The position numbers were made by a program, and so were the translations under genes. From Rhyacophila brunnea (lineage: Eukaryota; Arthropoda; Insecta; Trichoptera; Rhyacophilidae), in NCBI GenBank assembly GCA_022495005.1, contig JAGYXB010000658.1, forward strand, positions 248,001 through 312,000: DNA of 64,000 bases. The letters run 5' to 3'. Numbering within the stretch: position 1 is the first letter of the stretch; every line of letters begins with the position of its first letter. The notes under the pieces are model-generated. The model made no database searches. It saw only the letters and a list, made by a program, of their open reading frames with translations, and was not told where the DNA came from. Positions 1-10,443 of the stretch are shown here, one piece after another.

Positions 1-619
1 TTTAACAGTAGGCACCTATCTAGCGATTTATCTGGTACTAAGACCAAATCGACTGTGTTTAGGAAAAAGGTCATAACCCTCGATTTTTCGAAAAGTGCTT
101 TTATTATTTATTAACATTGTATACAACTAAATACACGTTCTATAAAAAGGAAGTAAGCCGCAAATTCTGAATTATTATCTAAATTCAGGTTTTAATTGAG
201 TTTAATTAATTTTTAATTTATGGAAAAAAGCATTTATCCTCAATTTTAATGATTTTTCTGTAATAACTTCTTTAGTTATTATGAGTTCGAAAATATATTA
301 CACCAAATCATCAATCATGTATCAATCAATGTCTGTGCCTATTTAAAAAAAATAATAAACTAAAATTTCTCAAAAAACGTTTTTTGCCACTGTTGTAAAA
401 TTTGTTCTGCGAGGGTTACGCCCTTTTTCCTAAACAAGGTCGAAATACATGGAGCGCAATTATTAAACGCTTGACTGTACCTTAACAAATAACGTCCTGT
501 TATTCTTATAGAATAATAATCAACCAATGTGTTGCGAATAGTGCTATATAACAATCAAAACATTACGACTAGTTTCATCATGGTGCTACTGTTACATAAT
601 ATTAATAATGTTATTTTAG
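1..619 (+). other. 3' part of intron 1 of zinc-finger gene A
   Basis: Intron sequence upstream of exon 2 of gene A. Positions 10-60 and about 436-619 align by eye with the end of intron 1 in genes B to F (the stretch with 'actaagaccaaat', 'attaaacgc', then 'ttattttag'). The middle is an inserted element listed separately. Exon 1 of gene A must lie left of the window. A short minus-strand open frame at 360-554 is intron sequence with no recognisable protein features. Confidence 0.7.
57..435. mobile_element. short TIR element (MITE) in intron 1 of gene A
   Basis: About 380 bp bounded by inverted repeats: GTTTAGGAAAAAGG at the left, and CCCTTTTTCCTAAAC at the right, followed inward by matching CCTCG/CGAGG blocks, giving roughly 26 bp of imperfect terminal inverted repeat. 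Introns of the paralogous genes lack this segment, so it is an insertion. No clear target-site duplication could be fixed and no coding sequence is present, so the family is not assigned. Confidence 0.6.
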
Positions 620-772
620 ATGCGTGAAAACGGTCTGATCAATATAAAGTCTGAGAATGATAATGAAGGAATCGTCATCAAAGAAGAATTTGTTGACAAC
701 GCAAACCGCCAAAACGTTAATGCGAGTCCTCAACCTGGCTATTCTGATACACAATATATGCCATTAGATCAG
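620..772 (+). CDS. zinc-finger gene A, exon 2 (N-terminal SUMO-motif exon)
   Basis: 51 codons, phase 0 on both sides, starting with ATG directly after the acceptor ttattttag and ending in CAG before gtattt. It matches exon 2 of the five other genes almost residue for residue but is the most diverged copy (ENDNEGIV, NANRQNVNASPQPGYSDTQ). It holds two psi-K-x-E motifs, IKSE and IKEE, and no zinc ligands. Exon 1 is outside the window. Because the exon begins with an in-frame ATG it could serve as an alternative start, but by analogy with genes B to E it is more likely internal. Confidence 0.8.
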
Positions 773-872
773 GTATTTATAACAATTAACTATCAAAACA
801 CATGAACATAATTACTTTATACTCTACAATTGTACAATACAATTGAATATATCAACCCTGTTCTTATTGTAG

Positions 873-2327
873 GCTTATACCCAGCAATGTTTCACTGTAC
901 ATCACAGTAAACCACTGAACATCGACAGAAAAGACACAGTTGACAATAGCTTGGACACCAACAACATAGCACCTGCAACCAATAAAATCAAAAGTATGAT
1001 GATACAGCATTCAGAGATATCTATTAAAGATGAACAAAACGTAAAATTGGAAGTTCAGAAATTATGCTTGACAAAGGTGGTTCGAATTATGTTGACAAGA
1101 GTTACATATTTTCCACGTAACTTTATTTGCCATGATTGTTATGGAATGTTCGAATCTGTAAATCATCTAAATAGTCACTCCATTTCATGCATAAAGTCTC
1201 AGCATCTTAAGTCATCTAAGACACATACTAGTGAAAAACCACATCAATGCGTTGTGTGTTTTAAAAAATTCATAAGAATTACTGATCTCAAAGCACATAA
1301 CATGACACATACTGGTGAAAAACCACATCAGTGTGACGTATGTTTTAAAAAATTCATACGAGTTTTTGAACTTAAACAACATAAAATGATACATACTGGT
1401 GAAAAACTACATCATTGCGATGTTTGTCTAAAAAAATTCCTACGTATTGGTGATCTCAAAAAACATAAAATGACTCACACTGGTGAGAAACCATATCAGT
1501 GCGATGTGTGCTTTAAAAAATTCATACGAATTGATGTACTGAAAAAACATAAAATGACACATACTGGTGAAAAACCACACCAGTGTGATGTGTGTTTTCA
1601 AAAATTTATACAAAGTGGTGAGCTCAAACTACACAAAATGACACATACTGGTGAAAAACGCAATCAGTGCGATGTGTGTTTTAAAAAATTCATACGAATC
1701 GGTGAATTCAAAATACACAAAATGACTCATACTGGTGAAAAACCACATCGTTGCGATACGTGTTTTAAAAAATTCTTGAGAAATAGTGAACTCAAAATAC
1801 ATAAATTGACACATTCTGGTGAAAAACCGCATCAATGCGGTGTGTGTTTAAAAAAATTCATGACAATTAGTCACCTCAAAGAACATGAAATGACACATAC
1901 TGGCGAAAAACCTTATCAGTGCGATGTGTGTTTAAAAAAATTTACACGAATTGGTCATCTGAACGTACATAAAATGACACATACTGGTGAAAAACAACAT
2001 CAGTGCAATGTATGTTTTAAAAAATTCATGCAAATTTCTTTACTCGACGTACATAAAATCACACACACTGGTGGAAAACCACATCAATGCGATGTGTGTT
2101 TTAAAAAATTCTTTCGAATGGCTGACCTCAAATTACATACACTGACACATACTGCTGAAAAACCACACCAATGCGATGTGTGTTTTAAAAAATTCAAACG
2201 ACTTGGTTATATGAAAGTACATAAATTGACACATACTGATGAAAAACCTTACCAATGCGATGTGTGTTTTAAAAATTTTCTGCTAATTGGTTATCTCAAA
2301 AAACATAAAATGACTCATTCTAATTAA
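873..2327 (+). CDS. zinc-finger gene A, exon 3: C2H2 protein with 13 fingers
   Basis: Predicted nuclear DNA-binding protein. The acceptor is at 871-872 after a 100-bp intron, and the frame continues from exon 2 (AYTQQCFTVHHSK...). Exon 3 encodes 484 residues: a linker of about 60 residues with SIKDE and VKLE motifs, a degenerate C2HC finger (CHDC...H-X3-C), then 13 C2H2 fingers of form C-X2-C-X12-H-X3-H joined mostly by TGEKP linkers. Nearly every finger has the signature HQCDVCFKKF; variation is concentrated at helix positions -1 to 3 and 6. It stops at TAA 2325-2327. Sequence just beyond the stop still resembles a decayed finger, so the ancestral array was probably longer. No ZAD, KRAB or BTB domain is visible. 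Targets are unknown. Confidence 0.9.
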   Translation, partial: AYTQQCFTVHHSKPLNIDRKDTVDNSLDTNNIAPATNKIKSMMIQHSEISIKDEQNVKLEVQKLCLTKVVRIMLTRVTYFPRNFICHDCYGMFESVNHLNSHSISCIKSQHLKSSKTHTSEKPHQCVVCFKKFIRITDLKAHNMTHTGEKPHQCDVCFKKFIRVFELKQHKMIHTGEKLHHCDVCLKKFLRIGDLKKHKMTHTGEKPYQCDVCFKKFIRIDVLKKHKMTHTGEKPHQCDVCFQKFIQSGELKLHKMTHTGEKRNQCDVCFKKFIRIGEFKIHKMTHTGEKPHRCDTCFKKFLRNSELKIHKLTHSGEKPHQCGVCLKKFMTISHLKEHEMTHTGEKPYQCDVCLKKFTRIGHLNVHKMTHTGEKQHQCNVCFKKFMQISLLDVHKITHTGGKPHQCDVCFKKFFRMADLKLHTLTHTAEKPHQCDVCFKKFKRLGYMKVHKLTHTDEKPYQCDVCFKNFLLIGYLKKHKMTHSN

Positions 2328-3051
2328 AAAAAAACATCTAGCGATTGAAATCGGTAATATCAAAATACTTCAAATGACACACTGGTGAAAAATCACATAA
2401 AATCTTTCATTTGCAGAAATCTATAAATAAGATGATTATTGATTGTTGTTATTGATAATTTAGTATTGTCTATATGCGTTTATACATTTTACAGAGTGAC
2501 AAAAACAACATAGATTTAAATAGAGTCAAAATAGCTTCGCTTACCATTGCTGTGTATAATATTACGAATGCAACATAGTACTCTATTTGAATAAATTTTA
2601 CAACATAATAAAAAAGTCGGACTCAGTAAGACTTTAACTTTGAAATTCTATAGTATTTTCCAATTACATATTAAGCTTATATACATAAAATATACATATA
2701 TATGATTATTAAGATTGTTAAGAGTAACTATAGAAGATAATATATACTTATATACCTACTAAAAATAATTATTTATGATTTTTACATGTTTTTTATATAT
2801 TTTTTAAGATCGTCTCCTTTTCCGCCCGTTTGTGAACCCTTCCATATAATACGATTTCTCCAAGCCTTCAAAAACAGGCGTTTTACCTTAAGTACCCACA
2901 TGCTCCGAATAGATCAAAATTGAGGTTTTATGGTATTTTTAGAGCATAAGCCTGGACATTTCTTAAACGTTTTAGATAATCTATTTATATTATTTTGAAG
3001 CCTTATTGATATAATCTATTTATATTATTATGAAGGTATTTTTATTACACT
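2328..3051 (+). other. 3' flank of gene A; no further gene
   Basis: The first 70 bases are a decayed zinc finger (atcggtaatatcaaaatact, then cacactggtgaaaaatcaca). AATAAA at 2590-2595 is a candidate polyadenylation signal. The rest is AT-rich sequence in which I see no coding feature, and it does not match the 3' flanks of the other five genes. Confidence 0.5.
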
Positions 3052-3287
3052 AACGGTGGCCGCGCGGCATAAGCGTTGAGCTATCATCCCGTGGGTCCCG
3101 GTTCGAATCCTGGGTCTGGCAAGTACACATATTGTTTTTCAATGTGTGTGGGTCAGGGTATGGACCAAATAGGTTGAGCAAGTGGCTGAAATCCAATTAT
3201 CGTAAAAACAAAAATCTGTTAATACAAACCTCTACTCTGTGGAGGCCCATATGATCCTTATAGGATCGGACATGGTCGGAAAAAAAA
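3052..3287 (+). mobile_element. tRNA-derived SINE
   Basis: The head has an RNA polymerase III A-box-like stretch (TGGCCGCGCGGC from 3057) and a perfect B box, GGTTCGAATCC at 3100-3110, about 43 bp apart as in a tRNA. The unrelated body ends in an A8 tail at 3280-3287. It does not fold as a complete functional tRNA gene by eye, so a SINE is the better call. Target-site duplications were not resolved. Confidence 0.75.
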
Positions 3288-3417
3288 TATTAGGCATCCT
3301 ACAGCAAGTCATAGCAAATAGTTATAATGGTTGAAGTTCGAGTTTGGTGCAGATGTCTTACGTTAAACATTTTTAATTGTTTTTGTGAGAATCACTTATT
3401 ATGTTTGCAAAATGAAT

Positions 3418-3566
3418 ACAGTGTGATTGAAACAATGCATCCCATTGATTCCCATTACTCTAGAAAAAAGTCTACCAAATTTCGCCTGTCTTGTAATTTA
3501 AGTATTACAAAACTTTGGAATGAGTATAATAAATTAGAACTTTCTGCCAATTTAAGTCAAATATGA
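3418..3566 (+). pseudogene. fragment of a DDE-transposase-like gene (middle segment)
   Basis: The end of the 3327-3566 frame reads HPIDSHYSRKKSTKF then LSITKLWNEY. This matches the conserved 'HINSFPxIESHY-R-S-K-YL ... I-K-Y--Y' block of a transposase-like family that is abundant in aphids and moths and usually annotated only as uncharacterized. It stops at 3564-3566 and lacks the Cys-pair and catalytic blocks expected next. A second, longer relic of the same family lies at 4288-5259 and others lie downstream of genes B, D and E. Family identity is from memory of the motif. Confidence 0.5.
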
Positions 3567-4287
3567 ATATTTTAGAAACATTTTCTTTATGGATTATAAT
3601 ATATCATTTAAGTCACCGGGAACCGACATGTGCTCCTAATGTAGGTAGGGATATCATCAAAAGAAGGCGTGAAGACACCGTTATTAACATGAATTATTTC
3701 AAGATTTTAATAATTCTATATTATTTACTCATAGTGATGATGATGATTGATGATTATGATTGATTTATAATATATACGTAATTATTTTGTAAGAAAATAA
3801 AATTATAGTAGGTAAACCTACGCAGGAGTTGGCGATGGACCGAGGAAAGTGGCATAAGTCACATAAGTTATTTCCCTCTGAAAAGCGGGGTATAAAAACA
3901 CATAAGTCTGACTTATGTGATTATGCACAAAATTTAAATTTTAAGTGGCAACAACGGATGACTTATGGTGTTAGTCGCCGTTAGCCAGTTCATTTAGATG
4001 AGTGTAGTATTGATGTTCTGAACTCATAAAATGCGTGTAAACTATTTAAATTGATCAATACGTTATACTTAAATACAAAATAATGTCAGAGAGATCAAAA
4101 AAAAAATACTTGTATTATCATTGTCCAATAAAACATCATTGATAAAGTTGCAAGGTAAGTTTACCACACTTTAGTAACATTATTTTATTTTTTCATAAAC
4201 ATAATTTTATTAGGAGTGTGCTTTTAATTTCACACAATATACAATTTGAATTTAAGTTTCATTTGTTAACGTTAACAACATATTAAT
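3567..4287. other. non-coding stretch with a perfect palindrome
   Basis: AT-rich, no recognisable gene. At 3899-3919 there is a perfect inverted repeat, CACATAAGTC-T-GACTTATGTG, with further copies of the CATAAGT half-site around 3852-3869. This may be part of a decayed mobile element or a chance hairpin. Confidence 0.4.
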
Positions 4288-5259
4288 GTGATTGTGAAAT
4301 TTCATCACAAGCAAAAAAAATGCCATTTGACTCCGCGTATGAGTTTTTGGATAAAGATCGACCTTTTATCTCTAGTGATACTAACCATATCAATAACTGA
4401 CATTAATCCGGATACATCGAGCCAGAATCTTCAATGTTTGGCTTCAGCACATAAACATAATTATTTGTATGCCCAAAATGAAAGTACAGTACAAGGTTCT
4501 AGCTCTGATGACTCTGTCATTGACCCGTCATATATTCCTCCATGCCATGTTATAACTGACACTATAGCACCAGGGTCGGAACATAATGAAATTGAAGTAA
4601 TAGTTTCACAAAAGTCTCCGCAATCATAAAAAAACGACACAAGATGTATACGTGAAGAAAGAAAACGCGAAAGGAACAGTGGCCAAGAATACCATTCATA
4701 GGCTGGGAAGTTAATTAGAAAACGTATTCAACTCCTTTTATCTAAACGCAGAATGTTGTGCCAAGATCGAATCATAGAAGGTCATCGCATCCAGCTTTTT
4801 GAAGAATATTTGAATCTCACACAGCATGACAAAAGGAGTGCTTACATATCGTCATTAATTTCCATTCAAAATACGGCCCATTCACCGACCTAGATTTCAA
4901 GATCCCAGTAAAGAAAAATTTAGGTTAAAATCCTATAATTATTCATTGGATATTGAAGGTAGTAAAATTAAAGTATGCAAAGGTTGTTTTCCAAAAACGT
5001 TTGGTGAAACAGACAGTTTTGTTAATCTTGTCACCACAAAAAAATAAACAACTGTAGGTGGCACACAAACCATTGCCAATCTAGGTCAGTATATCCTTTC
5101 AAATAAATGGAGCGATGAAAACTTTATGAAAGTTTCTGAACACATAAATAAATTTCCATCTTATGAAAGCCACTATACTCTTGCCATCACATTTAACCAT
5201 AAAAAAATGTTCGATATGAACAAAGCGGAAACTGAGAATTATATATCTATTCTCTACAG
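4288..5259 (+). pseudogene. decayed DDE-transposase-like gene, N-terminal two thirds
   Basis: The reading can be followed through several stops and frame changes: an acidic N-terminus with SSSDDSVIDPSYIP (4500-4540), a basic block REERKRERNSGQEYH (4650), RIQLFEEYLNLTQHDKRSAYI (about 4780-4850), SLDIEGSKIKVCKGCFPKTF (about 4945-5005) and VSEHINKFPSYESHY (about 5130-5175). This block order is that of the uncharacterized transposase-like family also seen at 3418, 23.6, 43.7 and 52.5 kb. Stops at 4627 and later, and shifts near 4690 and 4890, make it non-functional. Downstream it is replaced by unrelated GC-richer sequence. The name rests on motif recognition, not on a database search. Confidence 0.6.
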
Positions 5260-5640
5260 CAGGGGTTCGCGACGAGTGCCAGTCGTGGAATGTGTTGATT
5301 TGTTCTTTTTTACTTTTGGTATAATTGGCGTGTAGGGTACCGGGGCTTGGCCCCTATCCCTTTCATCTGTATTGTTGGCGTGTGATGGAAGTCTGCTCCC
5401 TTGCGGGATATCTTTTATGTCTTTTTATTGGCGTGTTGGTTCAAAATTGGCGTTTTCAGTTGGAAAAAAGGGTACTTTATTTCTTCTTTCTTCGTTCTTC
5501 TCATTGTCGCTCGTTCGTTTCAGTGCTGGTTTACGATGTTGATCTGGTTCTTCTGTTTGTTGATCTTGTTATGATGTGTTGGCGCTTAATGATTTGATCT
5601 GTCTGGTTTTTCTTGTCGGACTGGATTTTTTTCAGCTTCT
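5260..5640. other. GC-richer block, unassigned
   Basis: This starts with CAGGGGTTCGCGACGAGTG, which resembles hAT-type terminal sequence (CAGGGGTTC), immediately after the transposase relic. The open frames 5325-5597 and 5613-5882 on the + strand are low complexity (many L, V, F, C) and show no domain. I see no supported gene. Confidence 0.3.
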
Positions 5641-5649
5641 TCGGTCAGT

Positions 5650-6170
5650 GTCGAGGTCCTCGTCGTCCTCTTGAGTCAAGGCGGACAGAGGTTCCCCGTC
5701 ACATGGCATCGACATCTTCCGAGACCCTCTGCATGTTGGTATTTTTGATCGGAGCTGTCGGAGGGGTAATCGGATTCGTCGACGTCCAGGTCCTCATTGC
5801 CCTCTTGAGTCTGGCGAGGCGGCCAGAGGTTCCCTGTTGTATGTCGATTTCTTCCAAGACCCTCAGCATGTTGGTGTCTTAGTCGGAGTCGTCAATGTCA
5901 TACCCGTCGAGAGGGTAATCGAAGCCATCAATGTCAATGTACAAACCCTCATTGTCCTCTTGAGTCTGGCGAGGCGGCCAGATGTTTCCTGTCATATGGC
6001 ACTGATCTCGTCCGAGACCCCTGCATGTTGGTATTCTTGATCGGACTTCGAAAGGGTAATCGGATTCTTCGATGTCCAGGTCCTCATCGTCTTCTTGAGT
6101 CGAGGCGACCAGAGGTTCCCTGTTGTCTGCATCGATTTCGTCCGAGACCCTCTGCATGTTGGTTTTCTTT
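5650..6170 (-). repeat. four-copy tandem repeat (130-158 bp unit) with acidic coding potential
   Basis: Four diverged units are marked by 'gagaccctctgcatgttgg' or variants starting near 5720, 5856, 6014 and 6144 and by 'cctcttgagtc' preceding each. On the minus strand the units read as a repeated peptide with the pattern M-Q-R-V-S-D-E-I-D-A-D then T-Q-E-D-D-E-D-L-D-I-E, interrupted by stops and shifts in the older units (open piece 5879-6157). It looks like the relic of an acidic, repeat-containing protein or of a transposon ORF. No family was recognised. Confidence 0.55.
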
Positions 6171-6324
6171 TTTCTCCAGGTTGTCTTTTTGCATTTTCGG
6201 GCCGGGCTGATGTCTGGAGTGTCGGAATCCGGCGAAATCGCGGAATCATTTCAGCGAAGGTGGTGGGGGATCGTGTTGGAATTCCGAATTTTATATCGGT
6301 TTTGTTGTAGGAAGTTAACGTCAT

Positions 6325-7025
6325 TTCAAACTATGAAAGGATTGACTACAAGGCTGAAATATGCAGTTATGTCGTTACGATTCTACTACTACAAACACCA
6401 ACTAGAAATCAACGTATTTGGGTTGGTGTCAGTAAGTAAATTATACAAGATCTTTAACCATTCAATATTTTTTGGAAAAAAATAATAAAGTTTGCACAGT
6501 TAACGAATTTGGCATTTATAAAACATTCACCAAAATCATTTATCATGTCAGTCATGTTCGATTGCTCGGTTCAATGAGGCAAATTGAGCATAGAGTACAA
6601 GATAATATATAGGTATACTAATATTTGGTCCACTGCGAAATCACTTCATTCATTTAAAAAAATGTGAGGTGGCTTGTACAAAAAAAATGCAAAATTATAG
6701 GTACTGGAGATTAGTGAAATTTTTAACACAGGAGGTCGGAACTGACAAAAAATGAAAAACACAGATGGGTATGTACACGTTTTTATCTTTATTTATTTAT
6801 ATTAAATACTTCATGTTAATTCAGGATCACTTAAAAAGGCACACTGATTGGTACTTAGTACAACACGTTTATTATTTATATTTTAAGTTAACTTTGTAAA
6901 GTATTGGTACCTATTGCTAAAATCTATAATATAAATACATATAAAGGTGTAGGTACTAAAACAGTAGCTAGGTATACTCTTCAAGACATTCAGATGATTG
7001 AAGGCTATAAAATAACAGCTACATG
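6325..7025. other. no recognisable feature
   Basis: AT-rich sequence between the tandem repeat and the next TIR element. I see no gene, RNA or clear repeat structure here. Confidence 0.4.
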
Positions 7026-7858
7026 CAGTGGCGCACCCAGGACTTAATATTGGAGGGGGGCAAGGAGGAGAATGTAAATTAGTCTCATAGGATCTTTTTC
7101 TTCTTCACAGCCTAATTTCTCGTTTATCGGCCTTTTGTCTATTGCACTCGGTGTACCTACACCATGGTCCCCACATCCTGAAACGGGTTCTCAGGTTAGG
7201 ATATTTGGCGGGCCCCCTACCTATCGCTAAGATAAAAGGTAGTGTGAAACACTACATTAAAGGTTTTTCAAATTGTGTTTTAGTTCAAATTAAGGATACT
7301 TACACAGTGAATTATTGGCGATTTTTAATACATCTACTTTATAATGGAGCTGTCGAATATCTAAATATAGTATATCTGAGTATATAAAATATATTGCACA
7401 ATCATATAAGTCATTGAAAATGTTCATGGCCATGAAGTAGACTTTATTACTATTAAAGCTAATTTATGATGTGTGTTTATCTCACTTATCTGATCAACAC
7501 GACACGCCGGGCCCCCCACAGCCCGGGCCCCCAAGCTAGAACCCTGTCAGTCCTCTCCAGCCATGACCTACACCACTCCGGAATTCGGGTGGACACTGAG
7601 AATGTTTTGACAGTTCCATTAGGGATTGGGTTTCTAAAACAACCTGACATTAGTGTTTCGAAATTTTTGCGTTAGAAATTAAAATCTAAGAGATTTTTCT
7701 AAAAAGGGTGCTGGGGAATTATTACAAATCATTTTTTTGCCGTGTTGTTATTTGTCTAAGCCCAAAGGTATAGTTTATTGGCATTCAATTTCAATGTTTA
7801 CAATCATTCCGAAAATTTTCATGTTTGGGGGGTGCCAGGGCCCCTGGGTGCGCCACTG
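7026..7858. mobile_element. 833-bp non-autonomous TIR DNA element
   Basis: The ends are a perfect 16-bp inverted repeat: CAGTGGCGCACCCAGG at 7026 and its complement ending at 7858. The right 250 bp recurs, inverted, at 57,686-57,930. The CAGTG terminus resembles hAT-like elements, but no 8-bp target duplication is visible (flanks gctacatg and agattgat), so the superfamily is open. The internal open frames are not convincing genes. Confidence 0.75.
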
Positions 7859-8869
7859 AGATTGATTAATAAAATAAAAAAATAAATTTCTTTCATTCCT
7901 TCAGTAGATTCAAATTTGCCATATTAATATGACTATATATAGTAATCTATAGAAATTAGTAGCCTTTAGGTAATTATTCAATAAAAAAATAGTGTGTGAA
8001 CAGCCACAAAGTATTTTAAAAAAATCAAATTTGGAATAAAATTATGTTATCTATGTAATTAAACCAATGGCAGTGCTGGCAGACTATGCGAGGATTTAGA
8101 ATCGTTCCATAATTATAGTTTTTTCACCGCAAAACAATTAAGTGCGCCAATGTGTGCTTACATGAATAAAAATAATTAGTTCTATCTGTCAATAAAGGAT
8201 TAGAAGGTATTAAGCGACGAAGATGTAATTGTTTTAGGCATGAACAGTAAATATGGCGATCGTATACGGTATGTAAGAAAATATCGGATTTAAACGTCAC
8301 GTTTCTGTAAAATCATGGAAAATTTCTGAAATGTGTTCAATTCAAACAGTAGATAATTCCGTAGCGCACATAGCGAAGTGAAGATGTAAAAATAACAATA
8401 ACATGTTGCTTAAATGAGCAGTTGGTGCATTCCACTTCTCGCAACTGTCAGCGGCGCCAAATTAAAGCTGTTATTAGTATATCCAGGGCTTAAAAAAAAA
8501 ACAAAGGTGCCGGAACTCACTACTTGCGAAACTTCTTACCTACTAAAGAAAATCATATTCAAATATCATTTAAAGCAACTTTTCCTATGCTACCAAGCGC
8601 ATAAAAAATTAAAAAAACAAACAAATACAAATAAACAACTAAAGTTATAAAAAAAAAAAATAAACACTATGTATGCGTGAACATTATATCGTCTAATTGC
8701 TTTTAAAACGTTAAAAATACCATGAAAGAAGATGCCAGAATGCCGTTCCACCGCGTTACATTACAAAAAAAGCCCTGAGTATATCTTTAGAAGTACATAG
8801 TTATATATATTATATATAGTTATATTGCCAAGAAACATCCGTGTGGTGATGTGAAATACTCGGCAAAAT
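7859..8869. other. no supported gene
   Basis: AT-rich, with a microsatellite-like A-rich region near 8590-8660. The open frame at 8414-8650 is lysine-rich low complexity and is not supported as a gene. Confidence 0.4.
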
Positions 8870-8985
8870 ATGTACGATTGTTTTGATCTGACTGAGAAGC
8901 ATGTTGATTCGTTGGGGGGATGTCCAAAAAAGGATTATTGCGATCAATGTTCTCATTGTCTTCTAGTTGTTTGCCATCATGATAG
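8870..8985 (+). other. possible Cys/His-rich orphan exon
   Basis: An ATG at 8870 opens 38 codons containing CPKKDYCDQCSHC and VVCHHD, and the frame runs into AG|gtaagc, a good 5' splice-site match at 8986. The cysteine and histidine density is unlike surrounding AT-rich DNA. It might be a relic exon of a gene or transposon; I recognise no family. No partner exon was found, so this is weak. Confidence 0.25.
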
Positions 8986-9019
8986 GTAAGCCTTTCTCTA
9001 CTTGGGATAGACTCGCGAA

Positions 9020-9264
9020 CGATGTTTTGGTACCTATGTTATGTGTGGTGGCATTATAACAAGGAGCTTGTCAAAGCTGTCAACAGACATTCTCGTATAA
9101 TTAAAAAAAAATCAGGGTATGTTCTCAAATCCTCGTAGGATTTGTGGAATTGACCCTTTGATAGTCGACCAGTAATCAGTGGATGCACCCAGTATCTTCG
9201 TTTCCGATTTTTTTGGCGCAATTTTAGAAGAAGGGCACACACACGCAACCTCGACGAAATCCAT
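9020..9264 (-). pseudogene. PIF/Harbinger-type transposase, N-terminal fragment
   Basis: Starting at ATG 9264 the minus strand reads MDFVEV..., then KNRKRRYWVHPLITGR, KGQFHKSYEDLRTYPDFFF, NYTRMSVDSFDKLL. This is the typical N-terminus of insect Harbinger transposases (RR-WVHP, G-F--LY-EL, F--YFRMS--FD-LL). One shift in a homopolymer run near 9105-9112 breaks the frame. The DDE catalytic core is missing. A MITE with a TTA target duplication, the size expected for this superfamily, lies about 190 bp away. Confidence 0.7.
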
Positions 9265-9453
9265 TTTGAGTTTTGACGTTTGTTCGCGTAGGCATTAAAT
9301 TATTCGATGCGTGCGCATTGCCTACGATATAAATCGGGCCATGCGCGCTCAAACATGCCGGCCAGTAAAAAAAATGGACCATGCGCGAGCAAACCAACGA
9401 TTGTCCGAATGCGACCGACCGGTTATGTAACCGTTCAAGCGCGGTAGGCCTTA

Positions 9454-9763
9454 AGCCGCGTTGACACGGTCCAAGTACGATCCAAGTAGACTTGGATAGG
9501 AATAATTAGTATGAAGATGTCTCATCCAAGTGACAGCTCCATACTATTTATTCCTATCCAAGTTCACTTGGATGAGTAGGACGCGGTCCAAGTAGCTTGG
9601 ATAGGAATAATTAGTATGAAGATGTCACATACGAGTGCCATCCAAGTTAACTTGGATAGGAATAAATAGTATGAAGCTGTCAATTGGATGAGACATCTTC
9701 ATACCTACTAATTATTCCTATCCAAGTCTACTTGGATCGTACTTGGACCGTGTCAACGCGGCT
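9454..9763. mobile_element. PIF/Harbinger-like foldback MITE with TTA duplication
   Basis: 310 bp, flanked by TTA at 9451-9453 and 9764-9766. The ends are long near-perfect inverted arms starting AGCCGCGTTGACACGG, so almost the whole element can fold back. The interior repeats ACTTGGATAGGAATAA several times in both orientations. The 3-bp TTA duplication and the nearby Harbinger transposase fragment support PIF/Harbinger. It has no coding capacity. Confidence 0.85.
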
Positions 9764-9767
9764 TTAT

Positions 9768-9885
9768 GGTCGTCATCATCATCATTATCAGCCGGGGTCA
9801 ATCCACTACTGGATGAAGGCCTCCCCAAGCTTTCTCCAACTCTCTCGGTCCTGTGTCGTTCGCTGCCACGTATTCTTTAGGTGAA
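9768..9885 (-). mobile_element. 3' tail of an RTE-type LINE
   Basis: On the minus strand the sequence encodes TWQRTTQDRESWRKLGEAF then a stop, followed by TGATAATGATGATGATG. The WQR-AQDR-SW--LGEA-V-QW end followed by a GAT-type short repeat is the common 3' terminus of RTE-like LINEs in Lepidoptera and some other insects. It is truncated 5', as usual for dead copies. Confidence 0.7.
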
Positions 9886-10443
9886 ATTAAATTACTAAAG
9901 TCGTCCGGTTCGTATCATTCAACCTGAATTGAACAAATCAAATCACACCGGTTGGTAGAATGTCCACGGAAACGCTTTTCTGACGTTTGACAGATCGTCA
10001 TTAGTCTATGAACCGTCCGAATTGGTTTGATGTTTCATGTCAAACCATTTCTGATGGTCCGAGAGTGGTTTGATTTTCAATGATACACTGAACCAAACGT
10101 CAAATCTCAAACCAGTGCCCGTGTATTTTCTAAACATACTATTTGTACGTATATTGCTATGGCTGAGTAAAGCCATCTTTTTGTCACTGAATATTGCTGT
10201 CCAACAAAATCAAGAACAATTTTATTTGTACAACCCATTCGAAGAATATAATTTTTCGGCAAATCTGATAGTAATTTCTTTCGTTAATTAATAATAATTG
10301 TAATAATATTAATAATAAATGTATAATTAATAGTAATTTACATGGGAATACAGTCCGAAAATCAATTACACCAATAACTCACACGTCACATAATAAATAT
10401 AGGTAGTTTCTGTATGAAAATTAATTTTTGTTCACGTAGGTAC
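9886..10443. other. non-coding; right end is the left half of a duplicated block
   Basis: From about 10,327 this matches 58,787-58,880 (AATTTACATGGGAATACAGT and onward), the region upstream of gene F, and continues after the LTR element at 17,194. Near 10,030-10,080 there are inverted TGGTTTGA/TCAAACCA pairs. No gene is supported. Confidence 0.6.

Noticed and set aside
3057..3110. Possible tRNA gene
   Set aside because: A and B boxes are present but no full cloverleaf could be made and the body with A-tail fits a SINE.
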